Of a stretch of 64,000 nt of DNA, positions 17,361 through 25,817 are shown piece by piece. The translations under genes were made by a program, and so were the position numbers. The DNA lies in NCBI GenBank assembly GCA_963665545.2, contig CAXXKZ010000007.1, forward strand, positions 124,001 to 188,000, in the 5' to 3' direction. The notes below the pieces were generated by a model, which made no database searches, was not told the DNA's origin, and saw nothing but the letters and a program-made list of their open reading frames with translations. The stretch is from G963665545 sp963665545. GTDB lineage: Bacteria; Pseudomonadota; Gammaproteobacteria; Xanthomonadales; SZUA-36. Numbering within the stretch: the first letter of the stretch is position 1; each line of letters opens with the position of its first letter.

Positions 17361-17469
17361 TTCGGAGTAAGGGGTCTTCATGCAGGACCCTTTGAAACAC
17401 GGATGTTTCAAGAGGAGCGTCCCATGGATGGGCTCGAGCGCGTCCTGCATGAAGACCCCTTGCTCCGAA
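17361..17469. repeat. 28-bp inverted repeat enclosing nested hairpins
   Basis: The arm at 17361-17388 is the reverse complement of 17442-17469 at 27 of 28 positions. The 53-base interior itself contains TTGAAACA-CGGA-TGTTTCAA (17392-17411) and CCCAT-GG-ATGGG (17421-17432). A multi-branched cruciform or RNA fold is possible. It looks like a mobile palindromic intergenic element; other copies were not found in this window. Confidence 0.75.
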
Positions 17470-17521
17470 GCGGCGCCTCACCAATGAGTACAGCATGTGT
17501 ACACGATGTTGCTGGAAACTT

Positions 17522-18976
17522 TCAGCCGGAACCAGTGCCTATCGTCTTGAGCACCTCTCTGGTTAAGTCCCAGTTGTCAAAACCCTGCTTCCCATAGTCC
17601 AGCCCGCGACGCACGATCACCACGTTGTGGGATGGAACAACGATGGCAAATTGTCCCCGGTTGCCGGCGGTTGAGTAGGCATCATGCGGCACGTCGGTGC
17701 GGTTATCGGGCACCAGCCACCACTGGCCGCCGTAGAAGTTGCCGTGTTGCGCCGTCGCGGGCGCGGGCGTTCGTGTGAAATCGATCCAGTCCTGCGACAA
17801 CAGGCGCCGGCCATCCCACATTCCGTTTTGCAGGTAGAGCAATGCAAAGCGCGCGAGGTCCCTCGCGTTGGTGTAGACCTGGCTGCTGAGGATAAAATCA
17901 CCGAAACGATTGACGCTCAGCAGCGTGTTGCGCATGCCAATTTTGTCGAGCAGTGCGCGGCGGGGGAACTCGAGGTAGGTCTCGTTGCTACCCTGGTCGC
18001 CGACCAGCGCCAACTTCATGGCATAAACGCCAAGCAGCGTATCGTAGTTTTCGTAGTCCCAAAACGTCCCGGGCGCACGCACCAGACCACGATTGCGTGC
18101 CCCATTGACGGAACTGGCGCCTGCCCAGTAGGACAGCCCGGAACCCGTTACGTACTCCTTGCCCCGACTGTCCACGGTATACAGTCCACTGGACATGTTC
18201 AGTACATGGCGCAGCGTGATGACGTTGCGCGGATCGGTTTGTGGTGAGGGAGACTCGGGCAGCCAGTCAAAGCCCAATGGTTCATCCAGGGCCATGCGCC
18301 CCTGGTCCGCGAGCATGCCCATCAAGGTCACCGCGATGCTCTTGGCCGTGGACCAGGTGCGGGTCCTGGTGGTCATATCCACACCGGGCGCGTAGCGCTC
18401 GTGTATCACTTGCCCCTGGTGGACAACGAGCAGGCTCAGCGTCACCTGCTCGGGTGATTGGCGCTCGAATGCCCACTCGGACGCCGCGGCCAGGGCGGAT
18501 TCATCCACATTAGCGGGCAAGGGTGCATCCGCGATGAGATCGCCGTTGGGCCACGGGATCGAAGCGGCATCACCGGGCACTGGCGGCAAATCGAGAATCG
18601 GCAGGCTGTCGATGTCCTCGAACGTCTGGTCCGGCGCCATGACAACGCAGCCCAGCCCTGGGCGAAATGCGGCGCGCATCACCGGCGTGCCACCGGCCAC
18701 GCCGATTGCAACCGCCTGGCGCGCCCGGTCGACAACGTAGTCGCCACCCTCAGCAGTGCCCACGGCTTGCCCGAGGTAGGCGAGTTCCTGCTCGAAGACC
18801 TGTTCAAGCGTGCGGTGGGATGTAAATAAGCCGTTGCACAGCAATACGGCCTGAACACCGTTGTTGATCATGTCCCGATTGGACCGAAAATAATCGTAGG
18901 ATTCAGTCTGCTGAGCGCTGGCCGTGCCCGGCAGCAGGAGAGCGAAACCGGCAAGTGGCAATAATAAGCGTTTCAT
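17522..18976 (-). CDS. Exported serine hydrolase, beta-lactamase (class C-like) family
   Basis: Periplasmic penicillin-binding-protein-like hydrolase of about 484 residues. The start at 18976 gives a clean signal peptide (MKRLLLPLAGFALLLPGTASA); a longer frame to 19039 would place residues before it. The active-site SxxK is STAKS, and the YxN motif is probably YENYD. A third HxG/KTG-type motif is degenerate (NRGQFAIVV region). An N-terminal domain of about 150 residues precedes the serine-hydrolase fold. Proteins like this are usually esterases or peptidases rather than antibiotic-degrading enzymes. It is divergent from the methyltransferase gene. Confidence 0.85.
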   Translation of the reverse strand: MKRLLLPLAGFALLLPGTASAQQTESYDYFRSNRDMINNGVQAVLLCNGLFTSHRTLEQVFEQELAYLGQAVGTAEGGDYVVDRARQAVAIGVAGGTPVMRAAFRPGLGCVVMAPDQTFEDIDSLPILDLPPVPGDAASIPWPNGDLIADAPLPANVDESALAAASEWAFERQSPEQVTLSLLVVHQGQVIHERYAPGVDMTTRTRTWSTAKSIAVTLMGMLADQGRMALDEPLGFDWLPESPSPQTDPRNVITLRHVLNMSSGLYTVDSRGKEYVTGSGLSYWAGASSVNGARNRGLVRAPGTFWDYENYDTLLGVYAMKLALVGDQGSNETYLEFPRRALLDKIGMRNTLLSVNRFGDFILSSQVYTNARDLARFALLYLQNGMWDGRRLLSQDWIDFTRTPAPATAQHGNFYGGQWWLVPDNRTDVPHDAYSTAGNRGQFAIVVPSHNVVIVRRGLDYGKQGFDNWDLTREVLKTIGTGSG

Positions 18977-19080
18977 ATAAACCCGGCCCTGATGGAAGTT
19001 GTCGGAGGGTGTTTTGGCCTGCGAATTTGAGGCTGGCAATAGGGTATGCTTATTTACAAGCGAAAACAGGAAATCTCAAA

Positions 19081-19746
19081 ATGGGCAGTTGCTGCCACAA
19101 GCGCTCGGCGAGCAATTTTTTTACCTTCTTTGCCGATAGATATTGCCGCAGATCCAAGAAAAAGGGCTTTGAAGCCTCACAAAAACAACTGATGGAAGGG
19201 CTCGAGCAGGTGGGTTTTGCGGATGCCAGCATCTTGGATATCGGCTGCGGCGTTGGGCATTTGCATCAATCTTTGCTGGAGCAAGGGGCGCAACAGGCGC
19301 TGGGCGTGGATCTGACCCCACGCATGTTGGAATTGGCCGGGGAGTGGGCCTCTGAACGAGGGCTGTCTGACCGGGTGACGTATCTGGAGGGGGATTTTGT
19401 TGATCTTGCCAACGCCCAGGACGACGTCGATCTGACGCTGCTCGACAAAGTCATCTGTTGTGATCCCGATTATGAAACCCTGCTGGGCCGGTCTTTGGAA
19501 AAAACGCGGCGAGTGTATGCCTACACCATCCCCCGTGACCTGTTGTTCAATCGGCTCTGGACGGCGCTGGAAAGTGCGGTCTTGTGGATGATGCGATCGG
19601 ACTTCAGATCGTTTGTACACGACCCGCAGATCATCCACAACATCGTGGGTAGCGCAGGTTTTAAGGCGGAATATGAAAATACAACCCTGGTCTGGTTAAC
19701 ACGGGTTTATGCCAAAACCTCGAACCCGCAAGTCACACCGGGCTGA
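19081..19746 (+). CDS. Class I SAM-dependent methyltransferase
   Basis: Cytoplasmic methyltransferase of 221 residues. The SAM-binding motif I is ILDIGCGVGHLHQ and the acidic residue ending beta-2 is in ALGVDLTPRML; motif II/III is in VYLEGDFVDL and LLDKVICCDPDYE. ATG 19081 is used because AGGAA precedes it. The N-terminus is basic and Cys-containing (MGSCCHKRSASNFF). The substrate is not known. It lies 33 bp upstream of the adenine deaminase gene on the same strand. Confidence 0.85.
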   Translation: MGSCCHKRSASNFFTFFADRYCRRSKKKGFEASQKQLMEGLEQVGFADASILDIGCGVGHLHQSLLEQGAQQALGVDLTPRMLELAGEWASERGLSDRVTYLEGDFVDLANAQDDVDLTLLDKVICCDPDYETLLGRSLEKTRRVYAYTIPRDLLFNRLWTALESAVLWMMRSDFRSFVHDPQIIHNIVGSAGFKAEYENTTLVWLTRVYAKTSNPQVTPG

Positions 19747-19779
19747 GGCCGCTGTCGGAGGAATCTTCAGCCGAACCAG

Positions 19780-20823
19780 ATGAACCTTATTGAACGGAAA
19801 ATGCTGGTGCAGGCTTTGCCCAAGGCCGAACTCCACTGCCATATTGAAGGCAGCCTTGAACCGAAGATGATGTTTGAGCTGGCCCAGCGCAATGGTGTGG
19901 ATCTGCCCTACAAGAGTGTCGATGAGATCGCCGCAGCCTATCAGTTCAACTGCCTGCAGGATTTCCTCGACCTTTACTACCAGGGCATGTCAGTGCTGCA
20001 AACCGAGCAGGATTTCTACGACCTCACCTGGGCTTACCTGCTCCGCTGTCGCGCCGACAATGTCGTCCACACTGAAATCTTCTTCGACCCCCAGGGCCAC
20101 ACTGACCGCGGTGTTGCCTTTGCCACGGTATTCGATGGTCTGTCGGGTGCGTTGCTGGATGCGCGCGGAGATCTGGGCATCACCAGCCGGCTGATCATGT
20201 GCTTTCTGCGGCACCTGGATGAAGAGGCTGCCTTTGAGACCCTGCGCCAGGCCGAGCCCTATCTCAATCGAATCATCGGCGTGGGGCTGGACTCTTCCGA
20301 GGTGGGGCATCCGCCGTCGGGGTTTTATCGGGTCTTTGGGCGGGCAGCGGAGATGGGCCTTAAACGGGTTGCCCACGCCGGTGAAGAAGGCCCCCCCGAG
20401 TACGTGGTCGAAGCGCTCGATGGCCTTAAAGTCGACCGCATTGATCACGGCAACCGCGCGCTGGAAGACAGCACGCTGGTAGCGCGTCTCGTCGCAGAAC
20501 AAATGCCCCTCACCGTGTGCCCGCAATCCAACCTGCGCCTGGCCGTCGTGGGTGACATGGGCGAGCACCCGATTCGCCGTATGCTGGAATTGGGGCTCAA
20601 GGCCACCGTGAACTCCGACGACCCCGCCTATTTTGGCGGCTACGTGAACGACAATTTCTATGCCCTGATCGATGCCGTCGATCTGCAGGCTGATGAGATC
20701 ACCCGCCTGGTCCGCAACAGCTTTGAAGCCTCGTTCCTGGACAGCGCCGATATCGATAACCACCTCACTGCGGTGGACGAGGTCGCCGCAGCGGCTCAAG
20801 CTGACGGAACCGGCGTCGACTAG
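19780..20823 (+). CDS. Adenine deaminase (adenosine-deaminase fold)
   Basis: Zn-dependent amidohydrolase of 347 residues converting adenine to hypoxanthine, which Xdh can use. Metal and catalytic residues are visible in ELHCHIEGSLEP, HAGEEGPPEYV, DRIDHGNRALED and NSDDPAYFGGY. HAGEEGPP and the SSEVGHPPSGFYRVF segment match adenine-specific members rather than adenosine deaminases. A second ATG at 19801 is an alternative start. Its TAG stop overlaps the GTG start of puuD (TAGTG), so coupling is likely. Confidence 0.9.
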   Translation: MNLIERKMLVQALPKAELHCHIEGSLEPKMMFELAQRNGVDLPYKSVDEIAAAYQFNCLQDFLDLYYQGMSVLQTEQDFYDLTWAYLLRCRADNVVHTEIFFDPQGHTDRGVAFATVFDGLSGALLDARGDLGITSRLIMCFLRHLDEEAAFETLRQAEPYLNRIIGVGLDSSEVGHPPSGFYRVFGRAAEMGLKRVAHAGEEGPPEYVVEALDGLKVDRIDHGNRALEDSTLVARLVAEQMPLTVCPQSNLRLAVVGDMGEHPIRRMLELGLKATVNSDDPAYFGGYVNDNFYALIDAVDLQADEITRLVRNSFEASFLDSADIDNHLTAVDEVAAAAQADGTGVD

Positions 20824-22037
20824 TGGAAGCCTATTTGCAAGACTGGCTCAGCCTGCTGCTGCGTTGGCTGCATATGATCACCGGCATTGCCTGGATCGGC
20901 GCGTCATTTTATTTCAATTGGCTGGAAAACCACCTCGAGTGGCAGAATGCTTCCGGCGCCATAGCCGGTGACCTGTGGGCCGTCCACGGCGGCGGTTTTT
21001 ATTTCCTGCAGAAATTCGCTGTCGCCCCCAAGACACTGCCACCCACGCTTCACTGGTTCAAGTGGGAGGCCTATTTCACCTGGCTCAGCGGTTTCGCGCT
21101 GATGTGCACGGTGTACTACTGGAACGCCGCGCTGTATATGGTCGACCCGGGCATGGCCGACATCAGCGCATTCCAGGCGGTGCTGTTGGGTGTAGCCTCA
21201 ATGGCTTTATCGTGGGTGTTTTACGATCTGCTTTGCAGCTCACCGTTGGGCAAAAAGGCCACCCTCAGCGGGTTATTAATCTTCGGCTGGTTTGCCCTGC
21301 TTGCCTGGGGGCTGAGTGAGTTGATGAGCGGGCGCGCCGCCTATATCCACGTCGGCGCCGCAATTGGCACCGTGATGGTGGCCAACGTGTTTTTCGTCAT
21401 CATCCCGTCACAAAAAGACCTGGTCACAGCCCTGGTCGAAGGCCGTTCGCCTGATCCGGCCAAGGGCCAGAATGCCCTGACACGATCACGTCACAACAAT
21501 TACTTTACCCTGCCGGTGCTGTTCATCATGATCAGCAACCACAATGCCACAACCTTTGGCCATGGCTGGAATTGGCTGATCCTGGTGGTTATCAGCTTGG
21601 CCGGGGTCGGCATCCGGCATTACTTCAACGTGCGCCATCTGCCGCAGCACAACCGCTGGATCCTGCCAGTTTCACTGCTGTTGTTATTGAGCCTGATCGT
21701 CGCGCTCGCCCCGGAAATACAACGTGCCGGGCCGGAGTCTAAAACCGCCAGCATTGCTGAGGAAGTCGTGACCTACCCCGACACCGCCGCCGTCTTCCCG
21801 GTCATCCAGACGCGTTGCAGCGTGTGCCATTCAGCAACCCCCACCTTCCAGGGCATTAGCGCCCCACCCCTGGGCATAATACTGGACTCGCCGGAACATC
21901 TGGAGGCAGCCGCCATCCGCGTGCTGCAGTCAACCGCAATAACCCGCACCATGCCGCTGGGCAACGTCACAGCCATGACCCTGGAAGAACGAGAGTTGAT
22001 AAAACAATGGTATGCTGGCCAAATGCGCCGGCCGTAA
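20823..22037 (+). CDS. puuD: Membrane urate oxidase PuuD with C-terminal cytochrome c domain
   Basis: Inner-membrane protein that oxidises urate to 5-hydroxyisourate and passes electrons to a cytochrome, replacing a soluble uricase. There are about eight membrane spans, starting with the family-typical WLHMITGIAWIGASFYFNW. A C-terminal periplasmic cytochrome c domain carries the haem site CSVCH (TRCSVCHSATP) and a Met ligand probably in TRTMPLGN. The 404-residue length is normal. GTG start overlaps the adenine deaminase stop. It completes the urate branch between XdhAB and HiuH. Confidence 0.93.
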   Translation: MEAYLQDWLSLLLRWLHMITGIAWIGASFYFNWLENHLEWQNASGAIAGDLWAVHGGGFYFLQKFAVAPKTLPPTLHWFKWEAYFTWLSGFALMCTVYYWNAALYMVDPGMADISAFQAVLLGVASMALSWVFYDLLCSSPLGKKATLSGLLIFGWFALLAWGLSELMSGRAAYIHVGAAIGTVMVANVFFVIIPSQKDLVTALVEGRSPDPAKGQNALTRSRHNNYFTLPVLFIMISNHNATTFGHGWNWLILVVISLAGVGIRHYFNVRHLPQHNRWILPVSLLLLLSLIVALAPEIQRAGPESKTASIAEEVVTYPDTAAVFPVIQTRCSVCHSATPTFQGISAPPLGIILDSPEHLEAAAIRVLQSTAITRTMPLGNVTAMTLEERELIKQWYAGQMRRP

Positions 22038-22059
22038 AATATGCGGACAGAACCGCTGG

Positions 22060-22593
22060 CTACTTGGCGGCAGCCTCGGCAATCTTATCGCGCGCTTCTT
22101 CTCGAGAGGTGTCCAGCGCATGCGCGACTTCCTCCACCAGGAACTCCAGCGATTGATGCAAGTGTGCCCGGTCAGCCGCCCGTAGCGCGCCTTCCGACTC
22201 CAGACGACTCAGACTTTTAAATATTTGGGCGTATTCGAAAGGATCTCCTTTCTCTATCCCAGCCTGATTGGCATTGGCGCGTGATTTCCATTGGCTGCTG
22301 GCGCGGCCTTTCCACTTTGCCAGGTGTTCCAGTAGCTCCATCGCTTCGCTGTGCTTGAGCGGACTGCGGACGGTCTCCTCCAGATCATCTTCCCGGAGCA
22401 TCAAAGTGATGTCTTCGCGACTGAAATAGAGCTTCGCGAAGCTGGCCTCTTTTTCTCCAAAAAAGCTTCTCTTGCGAATGGATTCTATCTTGCCAATGCC
22501 GTGGTGAATGTGGTGAACGGAGTCACCTTGATTGATATTAATAATACTTGTCCAAAAATGAGTGTGAAATTGAAATTTTACACAGTAAATCAA
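22060..22593 (-). CDS. CarD-like transcriptional regulator
   Basis: Protein with an N-terminal CarD/CdnL/TRCF RNA-polymerase-interacting domain, seen in QGDSVHHIHHGIGKIESI and SFAKLYFSREDITLMLRED, and a helical C-terminal DNA-binding half (LAKWKGRASSQWKSRANAN, LEFLVEEVAHALDTSREEA). It probably modulates transcription initiation. The longest frame starts at TTG 22593 without a good ribosome-binding site, and the domain begins only near residue 21, so the true start is unclear. The dyad GTGTGAAATT-GA-AATTTTACAC (22562-22583) falls on the first codons and may be a promoter or operator element. Confidence 0.8.
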   Translation of the reverse strand: MIYCVKFQFHTHFWTSIININQGDSVHHIHHGIGKIESIRKRSFFGEKEASFAKLYFSREDITLMLREDDLEETVRSPLKHSEAMELLEHLAKWKGRASSQWKSRANANQAGIEKGDPFEYAQIFKSLSRLESEGALRAADRAHLHQSLEFLVEEVAHALDTSREEARDKIAEAAAK

Positions 22594-22688
22594 TATGATA
22601 CAGCATTTTACACAACAAGTCCAGTCCTAAGTCCCCAATAACGCAGAAGATTCTTGCTGAATCTGCGCCAAACCAAAATCCGCAGGTC

Positions 22689-22793
22689 CTAAGGGTAAGT
22701 GTAGGAGGCCATCGTACTCATGGCCGTACTCATGCCCTTGATCAGGTCACGGTGGCTTTCCACCGTGCCGGCAACATAGCCATACACCGTCAC
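22689..22793 (-). CDS. Candidate small protein of 34 residues
   Basis: A short frame starts at GTG 22793 with GAGAGG six bases upstream, a strong ribosome-binding site, and ends at TAG 22689. It encodes a 34-residue peptide beginning MTVYGYVAGTVESHRDLI. Third codon positions are about 70% G or C, as in real genes here. The 8-bp hairpin CACGGTGG-CTTT-CCACCGTG at 22748-22767 falls inside it. No family is recognised. It is divergent from moaC. It could equally be chance in a GC-rich spacer. Confidence 0.35.
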   Translation of the reverse strand: MTVYGYVAGTVESHRDLIKGMSTAMSTMASYTYP

Positions 22794-22828
22794 CCAACGC
22801 CTCTCCCGGCTCCGGCGCTTAGAGTATC

Positions 22829-23365
22829 ATGGGCCTCATGAACCAGCGGAATGACACGCCCATCTCTCGTTGGGCCATGGCCGATGTAGCGGGCAAAGCC
22901 GTGACCAGGAGATTTGCGCTGGCCGGTGGCAAGATCATTCTGGGCGAGGAAGCGATCCGGCTGTTGCAGCAAGGCGATCTGCCCAAGGGCGACCCCCTCG
23001 CCATGGCCGAGATCGCGGCAATCCAGGCGGCCAAACAAACACCTTCGCTGTTGCCGCTGTGTCATCCCATAGCCCTGAATCGGGTCGAGGTCAGGTTTGT
23101 GATCCGGCCGGCAGAAAACGCGGTGGAAGCCTTCGTCGGGGCGGAAATTGCCGAACGCACGGGTGTTGAAATGGAGGCGCTGACCGGTCTCCAGGTGGCC
23201 TTGCTGACAATTTGGGATTTGGTCAAGCCGGTCAATGCGGCATTGAAAATCACCGACTGCCGGCTGTTGTTCAAGTCCGGTGGCAAAAAAGGCAGGTGGA
23301 CCCACCCGGACGGCGTGCCCGCGGAGGCGGCGGCATGGATTTCAGAGACGCAGTCGAGGACATGA
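22829..23365 (+). CDS. moaC: Cyclic pyranopterin monophosphate synthase (molybdenum cofactor)
   Basis: Works with MoaA to make cyclic pyranopterin monophosphate, the first Moco intermediate. The 178-residue protein has SLLPLCHPIALNRV (catalytic His), GVEMEALTGLQVALLTIWD and CRLLFKSGGKKGRW. It starts at ATG 22829; ATG 22838 is an alternative. Xdh in this region requires Moco, but no other moa gene is present here. Its TGA overlaps the ATG of the next gene (ATGA). Confidence 0.95.
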   Translation: MGLMNQRNDTPISRWAMADVAGKAVTRRFALAGGKIILGEEAIRLLQQGDLPKGDPLAMAEIAAIQAAKQTPSLLPLCHPIALNRVEVRFVIRPAENAVEAFVGAEIAERTGVEMEALTGLQVALLTIWDLVKPVNAALKITDCRLLFKSGGKKGRWTHPDGVPAEAAAWISETQSRT

Positions 23366-24017
23366 ACGCAACAGCAAAAGACGATGTGTCCATGGTCTTT
23401 TCCTACCTGCAATTGCGAAAAAGCATTGGCCTATTGGGTTGCGCGCTGCCCTTCGTGCTGGCCCTTGGGGCAATCGCCTTTTTTCAAACCGGGCTGCAGA
23501 GCTCTATCAGCAGCTATTACCACACCGGCATGCAGGATGTGTTCGTCGGCATCCTGTGCGTGATTGGCTTATTTTTGTTGTCGTATAAAGGCTACGAACG
23601 TAAAGATGCCGTCGCCGGAAATATCGCCTCCATTTGTGCGGTGGGTACGGCATTGTTTCCAACCGCGACAGATGAGGCTGTTTGGGGGGCCACAGCACAA
23701 TTCCCTCGGATCCACCTGGTCTTTGCCACACTTTTTTTCTGACGCTGATTTATTTCTCACTGTTCCTGTTCACCAAGACGGACCCGGACCAGCCGCCGAC
23801 TCGAAGAAAATTGCACAGGAACACGGTTTACCGGATCTGCGGCTACACCATGGGCGCCTGCATTGGTTTGATTGCCTTGTACCTCCTGATGCCGGAAGAA
23901 ACAGCGTCCCGCTACGCGAAGTACCAACCGGTATTTTGGCTCGAAGGCCTGGCCATCGTTGTTTTCGGCATTTCCTGGCTGACCAAGGGCGAGGCGATAC
24001 TGCAAGACGAAGATTAG
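23362..24017 (+). pseudogene. Multi-span membrane protein, frameshifted at a T7 run
   Basis: An inner-membrane protein of about 218 residues with roughly six spans, unknown function. The first frame (23362-23742) ends with LVFATLFF, immediately after seven T residues at 23732-23738. A step back by one base at the T run gives an uninterrupted continuation LTLIYFSLFLFTKTDPDQPP to 24017, with matching hydrophobic pattern. The codons TTT TTC preceded by T form a U-UUU-UUC slippery heptamer directly before the TGA. Sequencing indel, mutation and programmed slippage are all possible. Coupled to moaC by ATGA. Confidence 0.6.
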
Positions 24018-24065
24018 CGCCTCCAAGCGCTCAACCGAGTGTCCCGCCGAGCGCCCAGGGTCCGC

Positions 24066-25115
24066 CTACGGCGGATCTTGTGCGCCTTGTTCGGCGAGAA
24101 CCTCATCCAGCATTGAAATAAGCTGCGCGCGATCGTAGCGATAGGCATGCCATTGATTGAGCTGGACCGTTTCTCTCAGCATCTGGCGAATGGTGATGTC
24201 GGCTTGCTGCTCGTTGGGTACCACCATGTAACGCAGCAGTGGCTGGGGGTCAAATAGCGCGTGGACAACAGCCTCGGTGACCTCGGCGGGGCCTTTGACT
24301 TTCACCCGGGCTTCCTGGAAGACTTTCAACATGCCCTTTATTTCCTCTTCATACAAAGAGCCCTCACCGGTGATGGCACGATCCTGCATCAGATTCAGCG
24401 AAGTCTTGCGAATTTCTGTTCTGTAGCCGCCCGGATCAATCACACTGACGGCCACATCAAATTTCGCCATTTCCACGGCCAGCGAATCGGTGTAGGCCTC
24501 AATGGCGTGCTTGCTCATGCTGTATGGACCATAAAGAACCCCGGACAATATCCCGGAAATGGAACCGATGGTCGTGATCCTGCCATTGGACTCGATAATC
24601 AGCGGCGCGAACGCCTTGGTCACCCGGTAAGGGCCATAGACGTTTACGTTCAGGACAAAGTGCAGGTCCTGTTCTTCAATTTCAATCAGCGGACCAAGTA
24701 CCCCCACGCCGGCATTATTGACCAGCGCATAAAGTCCCCGGCCGGCCGCGTTGACCGTTTCCACCGCTGCATCAATCTCCGCCTGAATCGTCACATCCAG
24801 CCTGATTGCCTGGATGTTGTCGATGGCGTTCAGTGCATCAAGGTCTTGTTGTTTGCGCGCACCGGCATAAACAAAATAGCCATCTGCAGCCAGGCGCTCG
24901 GCGATGTGCCGGCCGATGCCGGTACTGGCGCCAGTGACAAGAATGGCTTTGCCACTGGCAGCTTGCGCGCTGCTGTCTGCCAGTACGCTGGAGGAAAGGG
25001 ACAACAGGGTGCAGCCGAATAAAATAATCAGGCAGGTGGTACGGGTCGCCGAACGGCAAGTTACTGGAGCCGCGGGCGACCCGCCGGCCCCGGTTGGGTA
25101 AGTCCTTATTTTCAT
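24066..25115 (-). CDS. Short-chain dehydrogenase/reductase with N-terminal hydrophobic signal
   Basis: Classical SDR: NAD(P)-binding GASTGIGRHIAERLAADG, NNAGVGVLGP, catalytic Ser in IGSISG and YxxxK in YGPYSMSKHA. The first residues are unusual: MKIRTYPTGAGGSPAAPV is encoded by the dispersed intergenic repeat (25066-25102), and is followed by a hydrophobic stretch (TCLIILFGCTLLSLSSS) that looks like a signal peptide or membrane anchor ending at VLADSSAQA. No other start is available upstream of the Rossmann motif. The gene overlaps the GST stop by ATGA. Export of an SDR would be unusual, so the localisation is inferred. Confidence 0.82.
   Translation of the reverse strand: MKIRTYPTGAGGSPAAPVTCRSATRTTCLIILFGCTLLSLSSSVLADSSAQAASGKAILVTGASTGIGRHIAERLAADGYFVYAGARKQQDLDALNAIDNIQAIRLDVTIQAEIDAAVETVNAAGRGLYALVNNAGVGVLGPLIEIEEQDLHFVLNVNVYGPYRVTKAFAPLIIESNGRITTIGSISGILSGVLYGPYSMSKHAIEAYTDSLAVEMAKFDVAVSVIDPGGYRTEIRKTSLNLMQDRAITGEGSLYEEEIKGMLKVFQEARVKVKGPAEVTEAVVHALFDPQPLLRYMVVPNEQQADITIRQMLRETVQLNQWHAYRYDRAQLISMLDEVLAEQGAQDPP
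25066..25102. repeat. Dispersed repeat, copy 2, inside the SDR coding start
   Basis: The segment GGAGCCG...GGTTGGGTAAGT matches copies at 3084 and 27667 for about 37 bases and then diverges. It lies in-frame in the first codons of the SDR gene on the opposite strand, encoding the YPTGAGGSPAAP residues there. Confidence 0.8.
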
Positions 25116-25735
25116 TTATTGTCCTGCTCGTAGTAGTCCAGGATCTCGGGAAGCGCGCCAATGCGTAAGCAGTGCTCGAGCAGTTGCGGCGCGGCCCGCT
25201 TAACGATGTCCCTGGGCACATGATCCAGATTCCCCGACTCCAGCCCCCGAATCCAGACAAAGACTTTCAGATCAGCAACGCTAAGGCGATCGCCGGCAAA
25301 GAATTTGCCGCCCCTTTGCGCCAGTTTGCGCTGCAGCCAGCGCAGGTAAAGTGTGATCGGCCCGGCGACCAGTGCTTCTCGCGCCACCTGCAATTCTTCC
25401 GCATCCTCGATGCCAAAGGTCGTCACAATCCGCCCAATGACGTCTTCAACTGCCGCCATGGTTTCATCGCAGTGCGCGGCTTCAAGCGCATCATCGGGAT
25501 AGAGCCCGGCCAGTTTACCGACGAACCGGTTCATGGTGTTCGATTGGGTAATGACCGCGCCATCCACTTCCAGCAGGGGCACCTGGTGCAGCGGCGCCTG
25601 CTCTTTGCGGACGGGCCACTGGTCGAATCCAAACCGGTCGTCCTCGAATGGAATACCGCCGATGGCCAGGGCAAGCCGGACCGGCTCGCCGCGCCCGCCA
25701 TCGATATCAAAGTAGCTGAGTTTCAGTGTTGGCAT
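25112..25735 (-). CDS. Glutathione S-transferase
   Basis: Cytoplasmic GST of 207 residues. The N-terminal thioredoxin-fold domain starts LKLSYFDIDGGRGEPVR, with the catalytic Tyr in SYFD, and contains VPLLEVDG and QSNTMNRFVG (glutathione gamma-Glu site). The helical C-terminal domain has FAGDRLSVADLKVFVWI. It is closest in style to sigma-class enzymes. It overlaps the SDR gene by ATGA and may be part of a stress or detoxification unit with it. Confidence 0.92.
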   Translation of the reverse strand: MPTLKLSYFDIDGGRGEPVRLALAIGGIPFEDDRFGFDQWPVRKEQAPLHQVPLLEVDGAVITQSNTMNRFVGKLAGLYPDDALEAAHCDETMAAVEDVIGRIVTTFGIEDAEELQVAREALVAGPITLYLRWLQRKLAQRGGKFFAGDRLSVADLKVFVWIRGLESGNLDHVPRDIVKRAAPQLLEHCLRIGALPEILDYYEQDNK

Positions 25736-25817
25736 CTTGATCTCCGTGCTGGTTGCGCCAATGCGCCCAGTCTATCGGATAAGACAGGCAGAGGTCATGG
25801 CACCGCCACCTGGAAAC

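Noticed and set aside
17117..17597. Open frames in the gap after the alpha/beta hydrolase
   Set aside because: They cross the inverted repeats and the 3' end of the convergent serine hydrolase, with no ribosome-binding site.
17522..18976. Antibiotic-resistance class C beta-lactamase
   Set aside because: SxxK and YxN are present, but there is a large N-terminal extra domain and a poor third motif; a general esterase/peptidase is more likely.
22594..22828. Molybdenum cofactor riboswitch upstream of moaC
   Set aside because: Only one simple 8-bp hairpin is seen and no multi-stem Moco aptamer arrangement; a small gene on the other strand explains the space at least as well.
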